From Gammaproteobacteria bacterium (lineage in GTDB: Bacteria > Pseudomonadota > Gammaproteobacteria > Ga0077536): a stretch of 53,406 nucleotides of DNA. The stretch covers positions 1 through 53,406 of the forward strand of contig SHZM01000016.1 of assembly GCA_009692265.1 (NCBI GenBank), given 5' to 3'. Positions 18,684 to 27,643 of this stretch are shown piece by piece. The notes beneath the pieces were generated by a model that saw nothing but the letters and a program-made list of their open reading frames with translations, did not search any database and had not been told where the DNA came from. How positions within the stretch are numbered: position 1 is the stretch's first letter; each line of letters starts with the position of its first letter. Both the position numbers and the translations under genes were made by a program.

Positions 18684-19127
18684 TTAGAAATAAAAACCGA
18701 CGATCGTGCGGCGCGCGACGTGATCGCGGAGTCCGCGCGCGATATCGAATTCAGGATTGACCGCGAACGCCGCTTCGGCGGCTGCGGCGAGGGGATCGCC
18801 GGCGGCAAGCGCACTCAACATTGCATACTTGCCGTGGCTTAGTGGTTCGAGTTCGACTTCCTGATGGCGTCGGATCACGAGCAGTCGGATCGCGCCGGCG
18901 TCGAGATCGACCACCTCCTGACTAGAGTTCGTTTGATGCAAGCGCCAGATTGCCACGATCGGATAGCGGGAATGGACGATCCGACTCGCCGGATGCAGCA
19001 CGAAACGGAGTTCCAGATAGCGCGCCGCTGGCACTTGGCTTAACGCTTGCGCGTTAAACGCTGGAGGGTCGTCGGCCCGCGCGACGGGCTTCGAGCAGGA
19101 GCCTCGGCAGCGGGGGTAAATTGGCAT
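18684..19127 (-). pseudogene. bufC: bufC (DUF2063) remnant, C-terminal part only
   Basis: From about 19076 the frame reads ADDPPAFNAQALSQV, then RFVLHPASRIVHSRYPIVAIW, and ends in LRDHVARRTIVGFYF. This is the C-terminal half of a DUF2063 protein, the partner that delivers the precursor to the DUF692 enzyme in bufferin and related RiPP systems. The N-terminal DUF2063 domain (roughly the first 110 residues) is absent. Instead the sequence runs directly out of the 3' end of bufB. The open frame up to 19127 is bufB sequence in another frame. I infer a deletion that removed the bufB stop and the bufC start. Confidence 0.75.
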
Positions 19128-19909
19128 CCCATTCGATTAAGGTTGGAACTGGTCCGAAGCGATTCACGGCGTGGGCGTAAAGTTCCCACACTGGATCGGC
19201 GACGGCGCGATCGTGGGTATCGATTAATAAAGGAACGCCACCGATCTCACGCCGCGTATGGCCGGCGAGATGGATTTCAGCGATCCGATCGCGTGGCATC
19301 GCGTTGATATAGCGCAGCGGGTCGAAGCCATGATTGGTGGCGGCGACATAGACGTTGTTCACATCAAGCAATATCGCGCAGCCGCTACGCCGCGCGAGCT
19401 CGGCGAGAAAATCCCATTCGGGGATCGTCGAAGTCGCGAATTCCAGATAGCTCGATAAATTTTCAATTGCGATCTGACGACCCAGTCGGTTTTGGACGCG
19501 GTCGATCCGCGCGCTGACATGGTTCAGCGTCTCTGGGGTGTAGGGTAATGGGAGCAAATCGTTGAAGTACTCGCCGCCGAACGACGACCAGCTTCAAATG
19601 CTCGGACACGATGAAGGGCTCGACGCGTGAGACCAGCGCCGCAAGCTGTGCAAGGTGAACTTTGTTCAGAGGATCAGTACTGCCAAGCGACAAACCTACA
19701 CCGTGCAGGCTGATTGGCGTGTTTGTCCGTACTTGGTCGAGTACCTCCAAGGCATAGCCACCCGCGCCGAAGAAATTTTCACTGTGAACTTCGAAGAAGC
19801 CCACCCGCGGACAGCTGTCGATCACGTCCGCATAATGCGGCGCGCGCAAACCGAGACCGGTACGGGCGGGAATCGAACCGGGGGAATCGGTTGTAACGGT
19901 GTTCGTCAT
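19054..19909 (-). pseudogene. bufB: bufB, DUF692/MNIO oxidase, frameshifted
   Basis: The first part (from ATG at 19909) reads GLGLRAPHYADVIDS, FFEVHSENFFGAGG, ISLHGVGLSLGS and PFIVSEHL, all hallmarks of multinuclear non-heme iron oxidases (DUF692). At 19593-19594 there is one base too many: dropping a single T (plus strand) restores SWSSFGGEYFNDLLPLPYTPE and the rest in frame, including IAIENLSSYLEF, ILLDVNNVYVAATNHGFD and EIHLAGH. All iron-ligand motifs are therefore present across the two frames. The C-terminus runs LLLEARRA and then ends early in fused sequence. MNIO enzymes modify precursor cysteines. As read, no active enzyme can be made unless the extra base is a sequencing error. Confidence 0.85.
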
Positions 19910-19930
19910 GACAGCCGTCCGCGTCCCGAT

Positions 19931-20182
19931 TTATTTCGCCGCCAAGCCACCACCGACGATTTTTTCGCAGGTGCCCTTGGGTAAATAAATCCAAGCGTCG
20001 CCTTGATTATCGCTACCGGAATGGCTGGCGCAGGCGTTATTGGTGGTCTGACAATCGTTCTTCGCTGCCTTCACAATTCCGTAGCATTTCTCGGGTTTGT
20101 CTTCGGCCATGGCCGGTGCGGCGCCAAGGCCGAACGCGACTAATGCGGAAACGGCGCTGGCGGTTAAGGTATTCATCTTCAT
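19931..20182 (-). CDS. bufA: bufferin-type RiPP precursor, DUF2282
   Basis: The ATG at 20182 is preceded by AAGGAG, giving 83 residues with a signal peptide (to about AMAEDK). The mature part has four cysteines in KCYGIVKAAKNDC, NNACASHSG and KGTCEKIVGG, the pattern of DUF2282 / BufA1 precursors. Known bufferins are exported peptides whose cysteines are modified by a DUF692 enzyme and which bind copper. Here the precursor is whole while its maturation enzyme, 21 bases downstream, is broken. It may still be made as an unmodified peptide. Confidence 0.88.
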   Translation of the reverse strand: MKMNTLTASAVSALVAFGLGAAPAMAEDKPEKCYGIVKAAKNDCQTTNNACASHSGSDNQGDAWIYLPKGTCEKIVGGGLAAK

Positions 20183-20332
20183 GGTGTGCTCCTTCAACGG
20201 TTGGGGTAGTGCACTCCGGGGTAACCCCCGAATAATGCTGAAGGGTGCATAGCGAACGCCGTGCCAATCTTCTGAATTCCCTTCAAGTCACTGAAGTGTA
20301 GAAATAAAAGAGTGATATCAAGACGGATCAAT

Positions 20333-20388
20333 CGCCGCTTCGAGCGGTTAAAGCGGCGGCCTTTCGTGGTGGCCACCAAGCTTGGTGG
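20333..20388 (+). promoter_or_regulatory. hairpin and 16-base palindrome ahead of a small secreted-protein gene
   Basis: CGCCGCTT at 20333-20340 pairs with AAGCGGCG at 20351-20358 and is followed by GCCTTT, like a weak terminator. A perfect 16-base palindrome, CCACCAAGCTTGGTGG, follows at 20373-20388. No plus-strand gene lies just upstream. The palindrome is 75 bases from the start at 20463 and could be an operator for that gene. Otherwise the 280 bases between bufA and that gene hold nothing I recognise. Confidence 0.35.
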
Positions 20389-20462
20389 ATCGGGGAAAGT
20401 GGCTGTGGGATGTGAAACTACCCCACAAGATCTGCGAGAATGCCAGCGGCGAAAATGCACAG

Positions 20463-20804
20463 ATGGATAAAGTTATGACCCGAGTACTGTTATTGGCGCT
20501 ACTGCTACTAGCGACCCAGGCGAGCGTTGCGGAATCGGATTTGGATGCTGAATTAGACGCGGAGTGGGGCCACAAACGAACCCAGGCAACGACCGCGGAG
20601 ACCCCTGAAAATCAATACGCCGCCGGCTTAAAACTCATCGAAAAAGCCCGCGACTCCAAAAAATCTCACTGCCAACGCGAGCGCTACTGCGTAAAACTGG
20701 CCGAAGAACAATTTCGACGTAACAAGCGCGCGCTCGATGCGAGATTCGAAGGTCACACTAATGACGACGACTTTAATCGCCGTAAGAACCTTGGATTTAA
20801 GTAG
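20463..20804 (+). CDS. small secreted protein with paired cysteines
   Basis: I start at the ATG at 20463 (MDKVMTRVLLLALLLLATQASVAES), giving 113 residues; the ATG at 20475 is equally possible. After the signal peptide comes an acidic segment, then a helical region KLIEKARDSKKSHC and RERYCVKLAEEQFRRNK with two cysteines. The layout (signal, charged linker, Cys-rich helix pair near the C-terminus) resembles the gene at 21961-22266. Function unknown; the stop lies five bases from the stop of the convergent DUF4124 gene. Confidence 0.55.
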   Translation: MDKVMTRVLLLALLLLATQASVAESDLDAELDAEWGHKRTQATTAETPENQYAAGLKLIEKARDSKKSHCQRERYCVKLAEEQFRRNKRALDARFEGHTNDDDFNRRKNLGFK

Positions 20805-20809
20805 TGCCT

Positions 20810-21496
20810 CTACGGAAGTGCGCAGTTCGCGTCGAGAAATTCCTGCCTGGAATCGATGAGATTACGATCCCCACCGCTACTTAGCAGTGTTTCAAGATCC
20901 GCGGCCGCGGCTTCACAATGCTCCGCGGTAAGAATCTGCTCAGCGGTTACAGCTTTTTCTTCTGCGGTTGGTTGTGCACCGCAGTTGGTTTGAATAAGTT
21001 TTTGCTGCACGCCAATTTCCCGCGCACGGCTCGCGTCATCTAAATAACTTCGCTCCCCCGTGTAGGCATCGACCTGACCGGGTGGGCGTTTAATTCGATA
21101 CATTCCTTGTTCGTCACGATAAACCGGGTGAGCAGTCTCCAACGCCGAAAGGGCCCATTCGGCGCGCGCGCAGTTTTCGCGCTTTGCCGCGAGCGCTGGT
21201 GCAGGAGCGCTCGCGGCGGTTTCGGCGGCCTCGTCTTGCTGACGCGCCGCTTCCTGGGCGCGCAGAGTTTGAATCGCCTGACCAGCTTGCGTTGGGCTTA
21301 GCGGCGAGGGCTGCGCATTCACTTTGACGGGTTCGACTTCAACTCCGGGAGGTGGTCGATCGGCAAAGTGCATAACCCCTTCCGCGTCCCGCCAACGGTA
21401 GGTCGTAGCGCTCGCGATCGACGTACTGGCCAGCAGCAAAACTCCAAGCAATGCCCCTGCTATTCCTCGGTAACGGAGGCTGCGGTATGTGCTCAC
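20810..21496 (-). CDS. secreted DUF4124 protein
   Basis: A GTG at 21496 gives 228 residues with a signal peptide (LLGVLLLASTSIASA) and then the DUF4124 signature TTYRWRDAEGVMHFADRPPPG. The GTG overlaps the TGA that originally ended the AmiS/UreI gene (GTGA), which supports this start over upstream ATGs. The middle is Ala/Gln-rich, probably a coiled coil. Four cysteines (ENCARAEW, QTNCGAQ, AEHCEAAA, DANCALP) are spaced along the C-terminal half. DUF4124 proteins are envelope proteins of unknown role. Confidence 0.75.
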   Translation of the reverse strand: MSTYRSLRYRGIAGALLGVLLLASTSIASATTYRWRDAEGVMHFADRPPPGVEVEPVKVNAQPSPLSPTQAGQAIQTLRAQEAARQQDEAAETAASAPAPALAAKRENCARAEWALSALETAHPVYRDEQGMYRIKRPPGQVDAYTGERSYLDDASRAREIGVQQKLIQTNCGAQPTAEEKAVTAEQILTAEHCEAAAADLETLLSSGGDRNLIDSRQEFLDANCALP

Positions 21497-21896
21497 CGCC
21501 GCTCGATCAAAATCAGAAAGCCCGGGATTCAGCAAGTCAGCACGCCCACGGCAATCGTCGCTGCCGGTAGGAAAACGCCAAAATTCCGTTTGGGCATATA
21601 AGCGAGATAGAACAAGAACCACAGCGCACCCCAAATCAACCAGAAATAGCCGAAGCTGGCATCGGGGCCACCAAAGTCCACCCAGGCACACGGGAGTGTG
21701 GTGATCGCGACACATAGGCAAAACCAGCCAAACGCGCGCATGTCCAAATCAAACCAACCGCAAATTGCGCTATATAGAGATAGGTGAATGTGAACAGAAA
21801 ACCAGTCGTGACCAGATAATAATCCGCCATGCCCAGCGCACCAACACCATCGATCAATAACACACCGCCGACATAGAGCAAGATGATTTCGAGCAT
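21493..21896 (-). pseudogene. AmiS/UreI-type amide or urea channel, decayed
   Basis: The start MLEIILLYVGGVLLIDGVGALG is typical of the AmiS/UreI family. About 30-40 residues are then missing, since it jumps to GFLFTFTYLYIAQFAVGL. A one-base deletion near 21750 shifts the rest (MRAFGWFCLCVAITTLPCAW, IWGALWFLFYL) to a new frame. That frame then meets a TGA at 21529-21531 just before IPGFLILIERR, where family members continue; a Trp codon TGG is the likely ancestor. The original stop overlaps the GTG of the next gene. Three independent lesions make this a clear pseudogene. Confidence 0.8.
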
Positions 21897-21960
21897 TACA
21901 ATCCCCTCACCGTGATTCGTCGTGGCAGACTATAGGCATCTTATCGAGACTGCGACTGTT

Positions 21961-22266
21961 ATGAACAAATACTCCCTCTTGCTGACAGCCCTGGTGATGG
22001 GAGCAGTAAACCCAGGCTTCGCGGCGGATGATTCGCTGGCCAGCAAATTTGGTCGGAATCGAGTCAAGATTCAACGCGCACAGACCCCAAGCAACGTTTC
22101 CGACGCGAAGCTACAAACCGTACGTTCAGTTTATAAAAAGCGGGTTGAAGGTTGTCGTGGCCAGGCTGATCGAAATAAGCAGTACTGTCTTCAGGAAGCC
22201 GAGCAGGAATTACGGATGGCTGAGCGTAAATTGAGAGATGCCGTGCGCGCGGCGGCAGAGCAATAA
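21961..22266 (+). CDS. small secreted protein with paired cysteines
   Basis: The ATG at 21961 gives 101 residues with a clean signal peptide (MNKYSLLLTALVMGAVNPGFAADD). The C-terminal part is a charged helix with two cysteines (RVEGCRGQADRNKQYCLQEA) and a long arginine/glutamate tail, likely a helical hairpin closed by a disulfide. It resembles the gene at 20463 in layout. It lies 30 bases upstream of the M48 peptidase remnant on the same strand. Family not recognised. Confidence 0.6.
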   Translation: MNKYSLLLTALVMGAVNPGFAADDSLASKFGRNRVKIQRAQTPSNVSDAKLQTVRSVYKKRVEGCRGQADRNKQYCLQEAEQELRMAERKLRDAVRAAAEQ

Positions 22267-22296
22267 GTCCGTACTCCTAACTCCATCGAGAAATCC

Positions 22297-23772
22297 ATGC
22301 GAACGTTACTCCTTTGCTACTTCGCCTTGATCTTCACCGGCTGCGCGACAACGGTCACCAACCCAGTGACTGGTCAGGCCGAGCGCACCGTCATGGATGA
22401 ATCCAGCGAGATCGCCGAGGGCCAGAAGGCGCATCAGCAGGTCTTAAGCGAGTACGGCGTTTATCCCAATGCGCAATTACAGGGTTATATCACCGAACTC
22501 GGTCAGCGCCTCGCCGCACAGTCTCATCGCAACCAGCTCGCCTGGCATTTCACCGTACTCGATAGCCCGGAAATCAACGCCTTCGCGCTGCCTGGCGGCT
22601 ATGTCTACGTCACCCTCGGCTTAATGGCATACATGGATAGCGAGGCCGATCTTGCGGGAGTCATCGGGCATGAGATTGGTCATGTCACCGCGCGACATAG
22701 CGCGCAACGTGCGACCAGACAACAGACCGCGGGTCTTGGCGTGCTCGCCGCTACTGTACTTGGGATGTTGGCTGAATCCTAAGTGCCAGGTGCCGGTAGG
22801 CTGGTGGGACAAGTTTCGCAGGGTGTGGCGGCGGGATATATCGCGAGTTACGGACGCGATCAGGAATTGCAAGCCGATCAACTTGGTGCGGAATATCTCG
22901 CGCGCAATCATTACAACCCCAGCAACATGGTCGATGTGATCCAAGTGCTAAAAAACCAGGAACGTTACGCTGAGGAAGTCGCGCGCGCCGAAGGTCGCAA
23001 GGCCCCACCCAAGACCAACTAGTTATCATCACATCCGAGCAACGAACAACGCCTGCAATCGATCACCCGGATCGCGACGCAATACACGGGTGACTATAGC
23101 GACGATGGCCAGGCGCGATATCTAAAAATAATCGAAGGCATGACCTTCGGTGAGAGCAGCGAACAAGGCCTTACCCGCGGTCGCAATTTCTACCACACCG
23201 GGCTCGGCATCGCGCTGACCGCGCCGAAAGGGTGGAAGATCCGAAATTCACCGGACGCGGTAATGTTGCTGGATGCGAACGCGGATGCCGGCCTGTTGTT
23301 GAAAGCGGTCCCGCCGAACGCTGGCGGCACTCACGAGGAAATTATCCGAAACTTGTTTCAGCCGGACCAAGATCAGGTCCAGCGTTATGCCTTAAGTGGA
23401 CTGGCAGCGACGCATTTCATCGGCGTTCGAACCGACGAACAGGGCCGCACGCAAAATATCGAAACGGCGATCGTTACGGGTCCGAAGAACCTGCATTATG
23501 CTTTGGCCTATGCCTCGAAGAGTCCCCAGGCCTTAACCAATGCGCGGTCCGGTTTATGTGCCGCCGAAGGATCTTTTCGCGCGCTGACGGCAGCCGATCG
23601 AAAAGCGGTGCAACCGTGGACCCTGCACGTGGTGAAGGCACCGGCGGGCGGCTTGCGCGACCTGGCGCAAAGCACGCCGCTGAGCGACTACCCGGAACAG
23701 CAATTGCGGTTATTGAACGGTTTCTACGGCGGTGGTGAGGCGAAGGCTGGGAGCTTGGTCAAGACGGTTTGA
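22297..23772 (+). pseudogene. M48 metallopeptidase lipoprotein with two in-frame stops
   Basis: One continuous reading frame from 22297 to the TGA at 23770-23772 is interrupted by TAA (22780-22782) and TAG (23020-23022). The first part has a lipobox (LIFTGC) and the zinc motif HEIGH at residues 125-129. The second has the third-ligand region RDQELQADQLGAEYLA, and the third SSHPSNEQRLQ and a C-terminal DUF-like domain (WKIRNSPDAVMLLDAN). Homologues run straight through both points; the TAG stands where Trp or another residue precedes LSSHPSNEQRL. BepA/YfgC-type M48 proteins act on outer-membrane proteins in the periplasm. As read only a 161-residue fragment lacking the third zinc ligand would be made. 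Confidence 0.85.
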
Positions 23773-23888
23773 TAGTCGTACTCGCGACTACCGGCTCTGG
23801 ATATGCTTTATCACAGCTACGTAGAGGCTGGTAAGTTTTGCGCTACACCTTGAATTAGGCACTCAGCTAATCGCCCAAGGATCACTTC

Positions 23889-25804
23889 ATGCACGAAGCC
23901 GATAAACCGGATCCAATGTTCGCACCAGGGATAGAGACCTCGTCGACGGTCGCGAGAGCAAAAACCGAGATGTTGCGCGCCTTGGTGGAAGGCACCGCGC
24001 AGGCGACCGGTGAGGAATTTTTCCGCGCGCGCTCGACGTTGAAAACGCTTTCGTCGCGGAGTTTGTCAATTTCCCTACGCGGGTCCGCGCGATCGCGTTC
24101 TGCGCGATGGGCAAGATCGTCGCGAGTGATGAGTGGGACTTGGCCGGTAGCCCGTGCGAAGAAGTCGCGGCAGGGTCCTTTTGCCATTATCCCCTGGGCG
24201 TGTCCCAGCGCTATCCACGCGAAGTAGGAATCGAAAGCTATCTCGGTGCTCCACTGCGTGATAGCGGCGGTCGCATTCTGGGGCATTTGGCGGTGTTCGA
24301 TTCGCGCGGCATGCCGGCTGCGGATCGGATGCTTTACACGTTTCAAATCTTTGCCACGCGCGCGGCGACCGAATTGAATCGGTTGAATGCAAGCGCGCTG
24401 CTGCGCGAAAGCGAAGCCCGCTTTCATGATCTGTTCGATGAAGCGCCGATCGCTTATGTGCATGAAGATCTCGATTCGCGGTTTATTCGCGCTAATCGGG
24501 CGGCACTTCGGATCTTGGGTCTGACGCCTGAACAGATCCCCGGCATGGTCGGGATATCATTGGTGCCGAAGTCGACCGAAGCGCAAAGTCGGGTACGAGA
24601 AGCTTTTGCTTCCATCGGGCGCGGCGTCGACACCAGTGGGGTCGTCCTCGAACTGAGTCGCAAGGATAACGGTAAGCCAGTGTTCGTTCAGTGGTGGTCG
24701 CGTCCCGATCCCAGCGGGCAGTACACCCGTACGATGTTCATCGATGTCACCGAGCGGATCTTGATGGAGCGCTCGCAAGCAAAGCTTGAAGCGCAAAACC
24801 TGCATTTGCGTGAGGAAATAAAAAGCACCCATAACTTCGAGGAAATCGTCGACCGCAGTCCGGCGATCCAGGCCGTGTTAAAAAACGTTGAACGGGTGGC
24901 TGTTACCGACGCTTCTGTGCTCATTCGTGGCGAGACGGGTACCGGCAAGGAGTTGCTCGCACGGGCCATCCATTCGGCGAGTGACCGGCGCGACAAACCG
25001 CTGATCAAGGTCAATTGCGCGGCGCTACCCGCCGGGCTTGTCGAAAGCGAATTATTCGGTCACGAGAAAGGTGCTTTTACCGGCGCGATTGCGAAGCGGA
25101 TCGGACGTTTCGAACTGGCCGATGGGGGGACGATTTTTCTCGACGAAATCGGTGAAGTTCCGCCGGAGGTCCAGGTCAAGCTATTACGGGTATTACAGGA
25201 ACGAGAAATAGATCGCGTTGGCGGGACCTCCCCGATCAAGCTCGATGTCCGAGTAATTGCGGCGACCAACTGCGATCTGCTGCAGGCCGTCAAGGAAAAA
25301 ACCTTTCGCGAAGATCTGTTCTATCGCTTGAACGTGTTTCCGGTGATCAGCCCTCCGCTGCGCGATCGGATCGATGACGTCCCGCTCCTCGTACATTTCA
25401 TGCTGGGGAAATTCTCGAAAAAAATCGGTAAGCGAATAACCGAGGTTGGCGCGATATCGCTACAACGCCTATGTGACTATCGCTGGCCGGGAAATATCCG
25501 CGAGCTTGAGAATGTGATTGAACGGGCTGTCATCTTGAGTGACGGGCCGCTGTTGGAGATCGATCCAGAAATGCTGCCGGGGTTGGTGTCTGCGGCATCG
25601 GGTGCCGCGAGATCCACCAGCGAGCCCGATCCAAACAGCCTCGAAGCCGTCGAACGGCAGCACATCCTGGCGGTACTTGAGCAGACAAAATGGGTGATCG
25701 AAGGCCCCCGTGGCGCGGCGAAGATTCTCGAACTGCGGCCGAGTACCTTGCGCTATCGGATGAAAATCCTGGATATAGCGGCCGCCCGCCACCGCCCACA
25801 GTAG
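23889..25804 (+). pseudogene. GAF-PAS-sigma54 activator with frameshifted N-terminus
   Basis: AAGGA precedes the ATG at 23889. The GAF domain starts KTEMLRALVEGTAQATGEEFFRA, but an extra CG in the CG run at 24024-24034 shifts the frame. The rest of the GAF (VVDVENAF-like, SDEWDLAGSPCEEVA), a PAS domain (LFDEAPIAYVHEDLDSRFI), the AAA+ sigma54-interaction domain (GETGTGKE, ELFGHEKGAFTGAI) and a Fis-type helix (AKILELRPSTLRYRMKIL) are intact in the second frame. It resembles FhlA-type activators. A shorter protein from the ATG at 24107 could still carry PAS, AAA+ and DNA-binding parts, so partial function is possible. Confidence 0.8.
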
Positions 25805-25958
25805 TTACCATGAATACTCGCGGATAGTCTTTGCACCTAGCGCCCCCCCGGGTCCGGATCCATTGATGAAACAGCAGATCTCTCGTTTCCTCGGGAGATG
25901 GTCCGGGATTTGCCGCGTGAGCAGTAGCTCGCCTTGGGCGATTAGCGGAAGCGCTAGC

Positions 25959-26213
25959 ATGCTCCGGATTACGACAGCCTGTTTCCAGTCTGCGACAAAA
26001 CTCGTCTTGGAAGGTCGTCTCATTGGGCCTTGGGTCGAAGAATTGAAAGCCGCTCTCCGAACCGCGCGCATGGCCCCAGGGCAGTTTCTACTCAACCTTT
26101 CCGGGGTGGACTTCGTCGATGCGCAGGGTCTCGCGTTGTTGCAGCAATTGCGAAACGAAGGCGTTGCTTACGAACAAACCTCACCCTTTATCCAGAATCT
26201 ATTAGGGATGTAA
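25959..26213 (+). CDS. STAS-domain protein
   Basis: The ATG at 25959 gives an 84-residue protein made of a single STAS-like fold: KLVLEGRLIGPWVEEL, then LLNLSGVDFVDAQGLALLQQL, the beta-strand-turn region that in anti-anti-sigma factors holds the phosphorylated Ser. Here the residue after VDFVDA is Gln, so classical Ser phosphorylation is unlikely. It follows the sigma54 activator by 154 bases and might modulate it or another partner. A longer frame from 25863 has no conserved sequence before this ATG. Confidence 0.7.
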   Translation: MLRITTACFQSATKLVLEGRLIGPWVEELKAALRTARMAPGQFLLNLSGVDFVDAQGLALLQQLRNEGVAYEQTSPFIQNLLGM

Positions 26214-26218
26214 GCAAA

Positions 26219-26346
26219 ACAGAAAGTAGCCCGAGTTCGAACGGCTGATTTGTTCTCGGATATTTAAGGGTGTCCCGAATTTTGTGAGTTGATTAACAAG
26301 CAAAGTAAATGAGGAAATCACCAAGGGATTGAAGGGGACTTTCTGT
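26219..26346. repeat. 9-base inverted repeat, possible IS remnant
   Basis: ACAGAAAGT (26219-26227) and ACTTTCTGT (26338-26346) form a perfect inverted repeat bounding a 128-base AT-richer segment that has no gene. No target-site duplication is evident. The spacing and lack of coding make a decayed insertion sequence end possible but unproven. Confidence 0.25.
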
Positions 26347-26422
26347 CGATGCGCCACACGCCTAATGTTTGATGTGTTGTGCTCGGCTACACTGGGCCGT
26401 AGACAAACGGTAGCTCACCTGC

Positions 26423-27643
26423 ATGCAGCCCAAGACTGATTCACCCGATCCGAATAACCAGTGGCGCGCGCAAACTCCTGGTAGCGCCAGCTGGCCACGC
26501 TCACCGCGACCAAACGCGGAAAATAAATACTTCATCGTCTCGGCGGATTGCCATGTGCAGGAGCCGGACGATTTCCTCCTGGCACGGATGGACGCTAAGT
26601 ATCGCGAGCGTCTGCCCGGCATTGTCCTCGGCGGTGATGGCGCGAAGTTGCAGAAGAGCGAAGGTTTTCGCCCGATGAGGCTGATGAATGTTGATCTCAC
26701 GGGTGAAGATCTGGAACGCAGCCGTTCCGGCCAAACGCCGGAGGAGCGCTTGGCGGCACTGGCCCGCGACGGGGTTGATTGTGAAGTGTTATTTCCGAAC
26801 AAGGGGTTGACGATCTGGGCCACCCGCGATCGTGAGTTCGCGCAGGCCATGTGCCGTGCCTACAACGACTGGGTGTGGGAAACCTTCGCGGCCTACAACG
26901 AGCGCCTGGCACCGATGGCCTGTATCGCGACCGGGGATGTTGACGGCGCGATCGCCGAAGTCAAACGTGCCGCGAAACGTGGCTTCAAAGGGCTTGCGTT
27001 ACCCTGCAAGCCGCTGTGGGGCGCGCCCGATCACGAAGATCCGAACTACAACCTGCCGCAGTTCGATGCCTTGTGGGCGGTGATTGTGGAGGTCGATTTA
27101 CCGATCACTTTCCACGTTTCGACCGGCCGTGATCCGCGGACCGCGCGCGGCAATGGGGGCGCGGTGATCAACTACGCCGTGCATTCGCTGGCCCCGACCA
27201 TGGAGCCGTTAATCAACCTTTGCGCTTCCGGCGTGATCGAGCGTTTTCCGACTCTGCGCTTCGGCAGCATCGAGGCCGGGATCGGCTGGGTGCCCTGGGC
27301 ACTCGCCGCGATGGACGAGGCTTATCACAAACATCACATGTGGGTGCGGCCCAAGCTCAAGCACCTACCGAGCGAGTATTTTCGGGCGAATGGCTTCGCC
27401 AGTTTTGGTGATGACCGCCCGGGCCTTGAACTGATGCGCAGCTTTGGTCTCGAAGACAATTTTCTGTGGGCGAATGATTTCCCTCACCACGAGGGAACCT
27501 GGCCACATTCGGCCGCCGCGATCGAACGCACGATGGGGGGCTTGAGTGATGGCGAGCGGGCTAAAGTGCTCGGCTTAAACGCGGCGCGGATATTCAAGTT
27601 TGATATTCCGCAACGTTATCAAACCGCCGCGGCCGGTCGCTAA
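26423..27643 (+). CDS. metal-dependent amidohydrolase (COG2159)
   Basis: The 406 residues form an amidohydrolase-2 TIM barrel. After a disordered start, YFIVSADCHVQEPDDFL (from about residue 36) carries the Asp-x-His-type metal site; ITFHVSTGRDPR (about 230), and LWANDFPHHEGTWPHS (about 355) complete the metal-binding positions. Such enzymes decarboxylate or hydrolyse aromatic or other acids. The gene is intact inside a zone of broken genes. It is convergent with the LysR remnant: its stop overlaps that remnant's end. No ribosome-binding site is clear. Confidence 0.87.
   Translation: MQPKTDSPDPNNQWRAQTPGSASWPRSPRPNAENKYFIVSADCHVQEPDDFLLARMDAKYRERLPGIVLGGDGAKLQKSEGFRPMRLMNVDLTGEDLERSRSGQTPEERLAALARDGVDCEVLFPNKGLTIWATRDREFAQAMCRAYNDWVWETFAAYNERLAPMACIATGDVDGAIAEVKRAAKRGFKGLALPCKPLWGAPDHEDPNYNLPQFDALWAVIVEVDLPITFHVSTGRDPRTARGNGGAVINYAVHSLAPTMEPLINLCASGVIERFPTLRFGSIEAGIGWVPWALAAMDEAYHKHHMWVRPKLKHLPSEYFRANGFASFGDDRPGLELMRSFGLEDNFLWANDFPHHEGTWPHSAAAIERTMGGLSDGERAKVLGLNAARIFKFDIPQRYQTAAAGR

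Noticed and set aside
20183..20300. ECF-sigma promoter for bufA (GTAACC-like bases near 20220)
   Set aside because: The bases occur in the wrong orientation for bufA and no -10 match could be justified.
26219..26346. IS256-type end at the TGTCCCGAATTTTG stretch
   Set aside because: The resemblance is from memory only; no transposase or target duplication is visible, so only the inverted repeat is listed.
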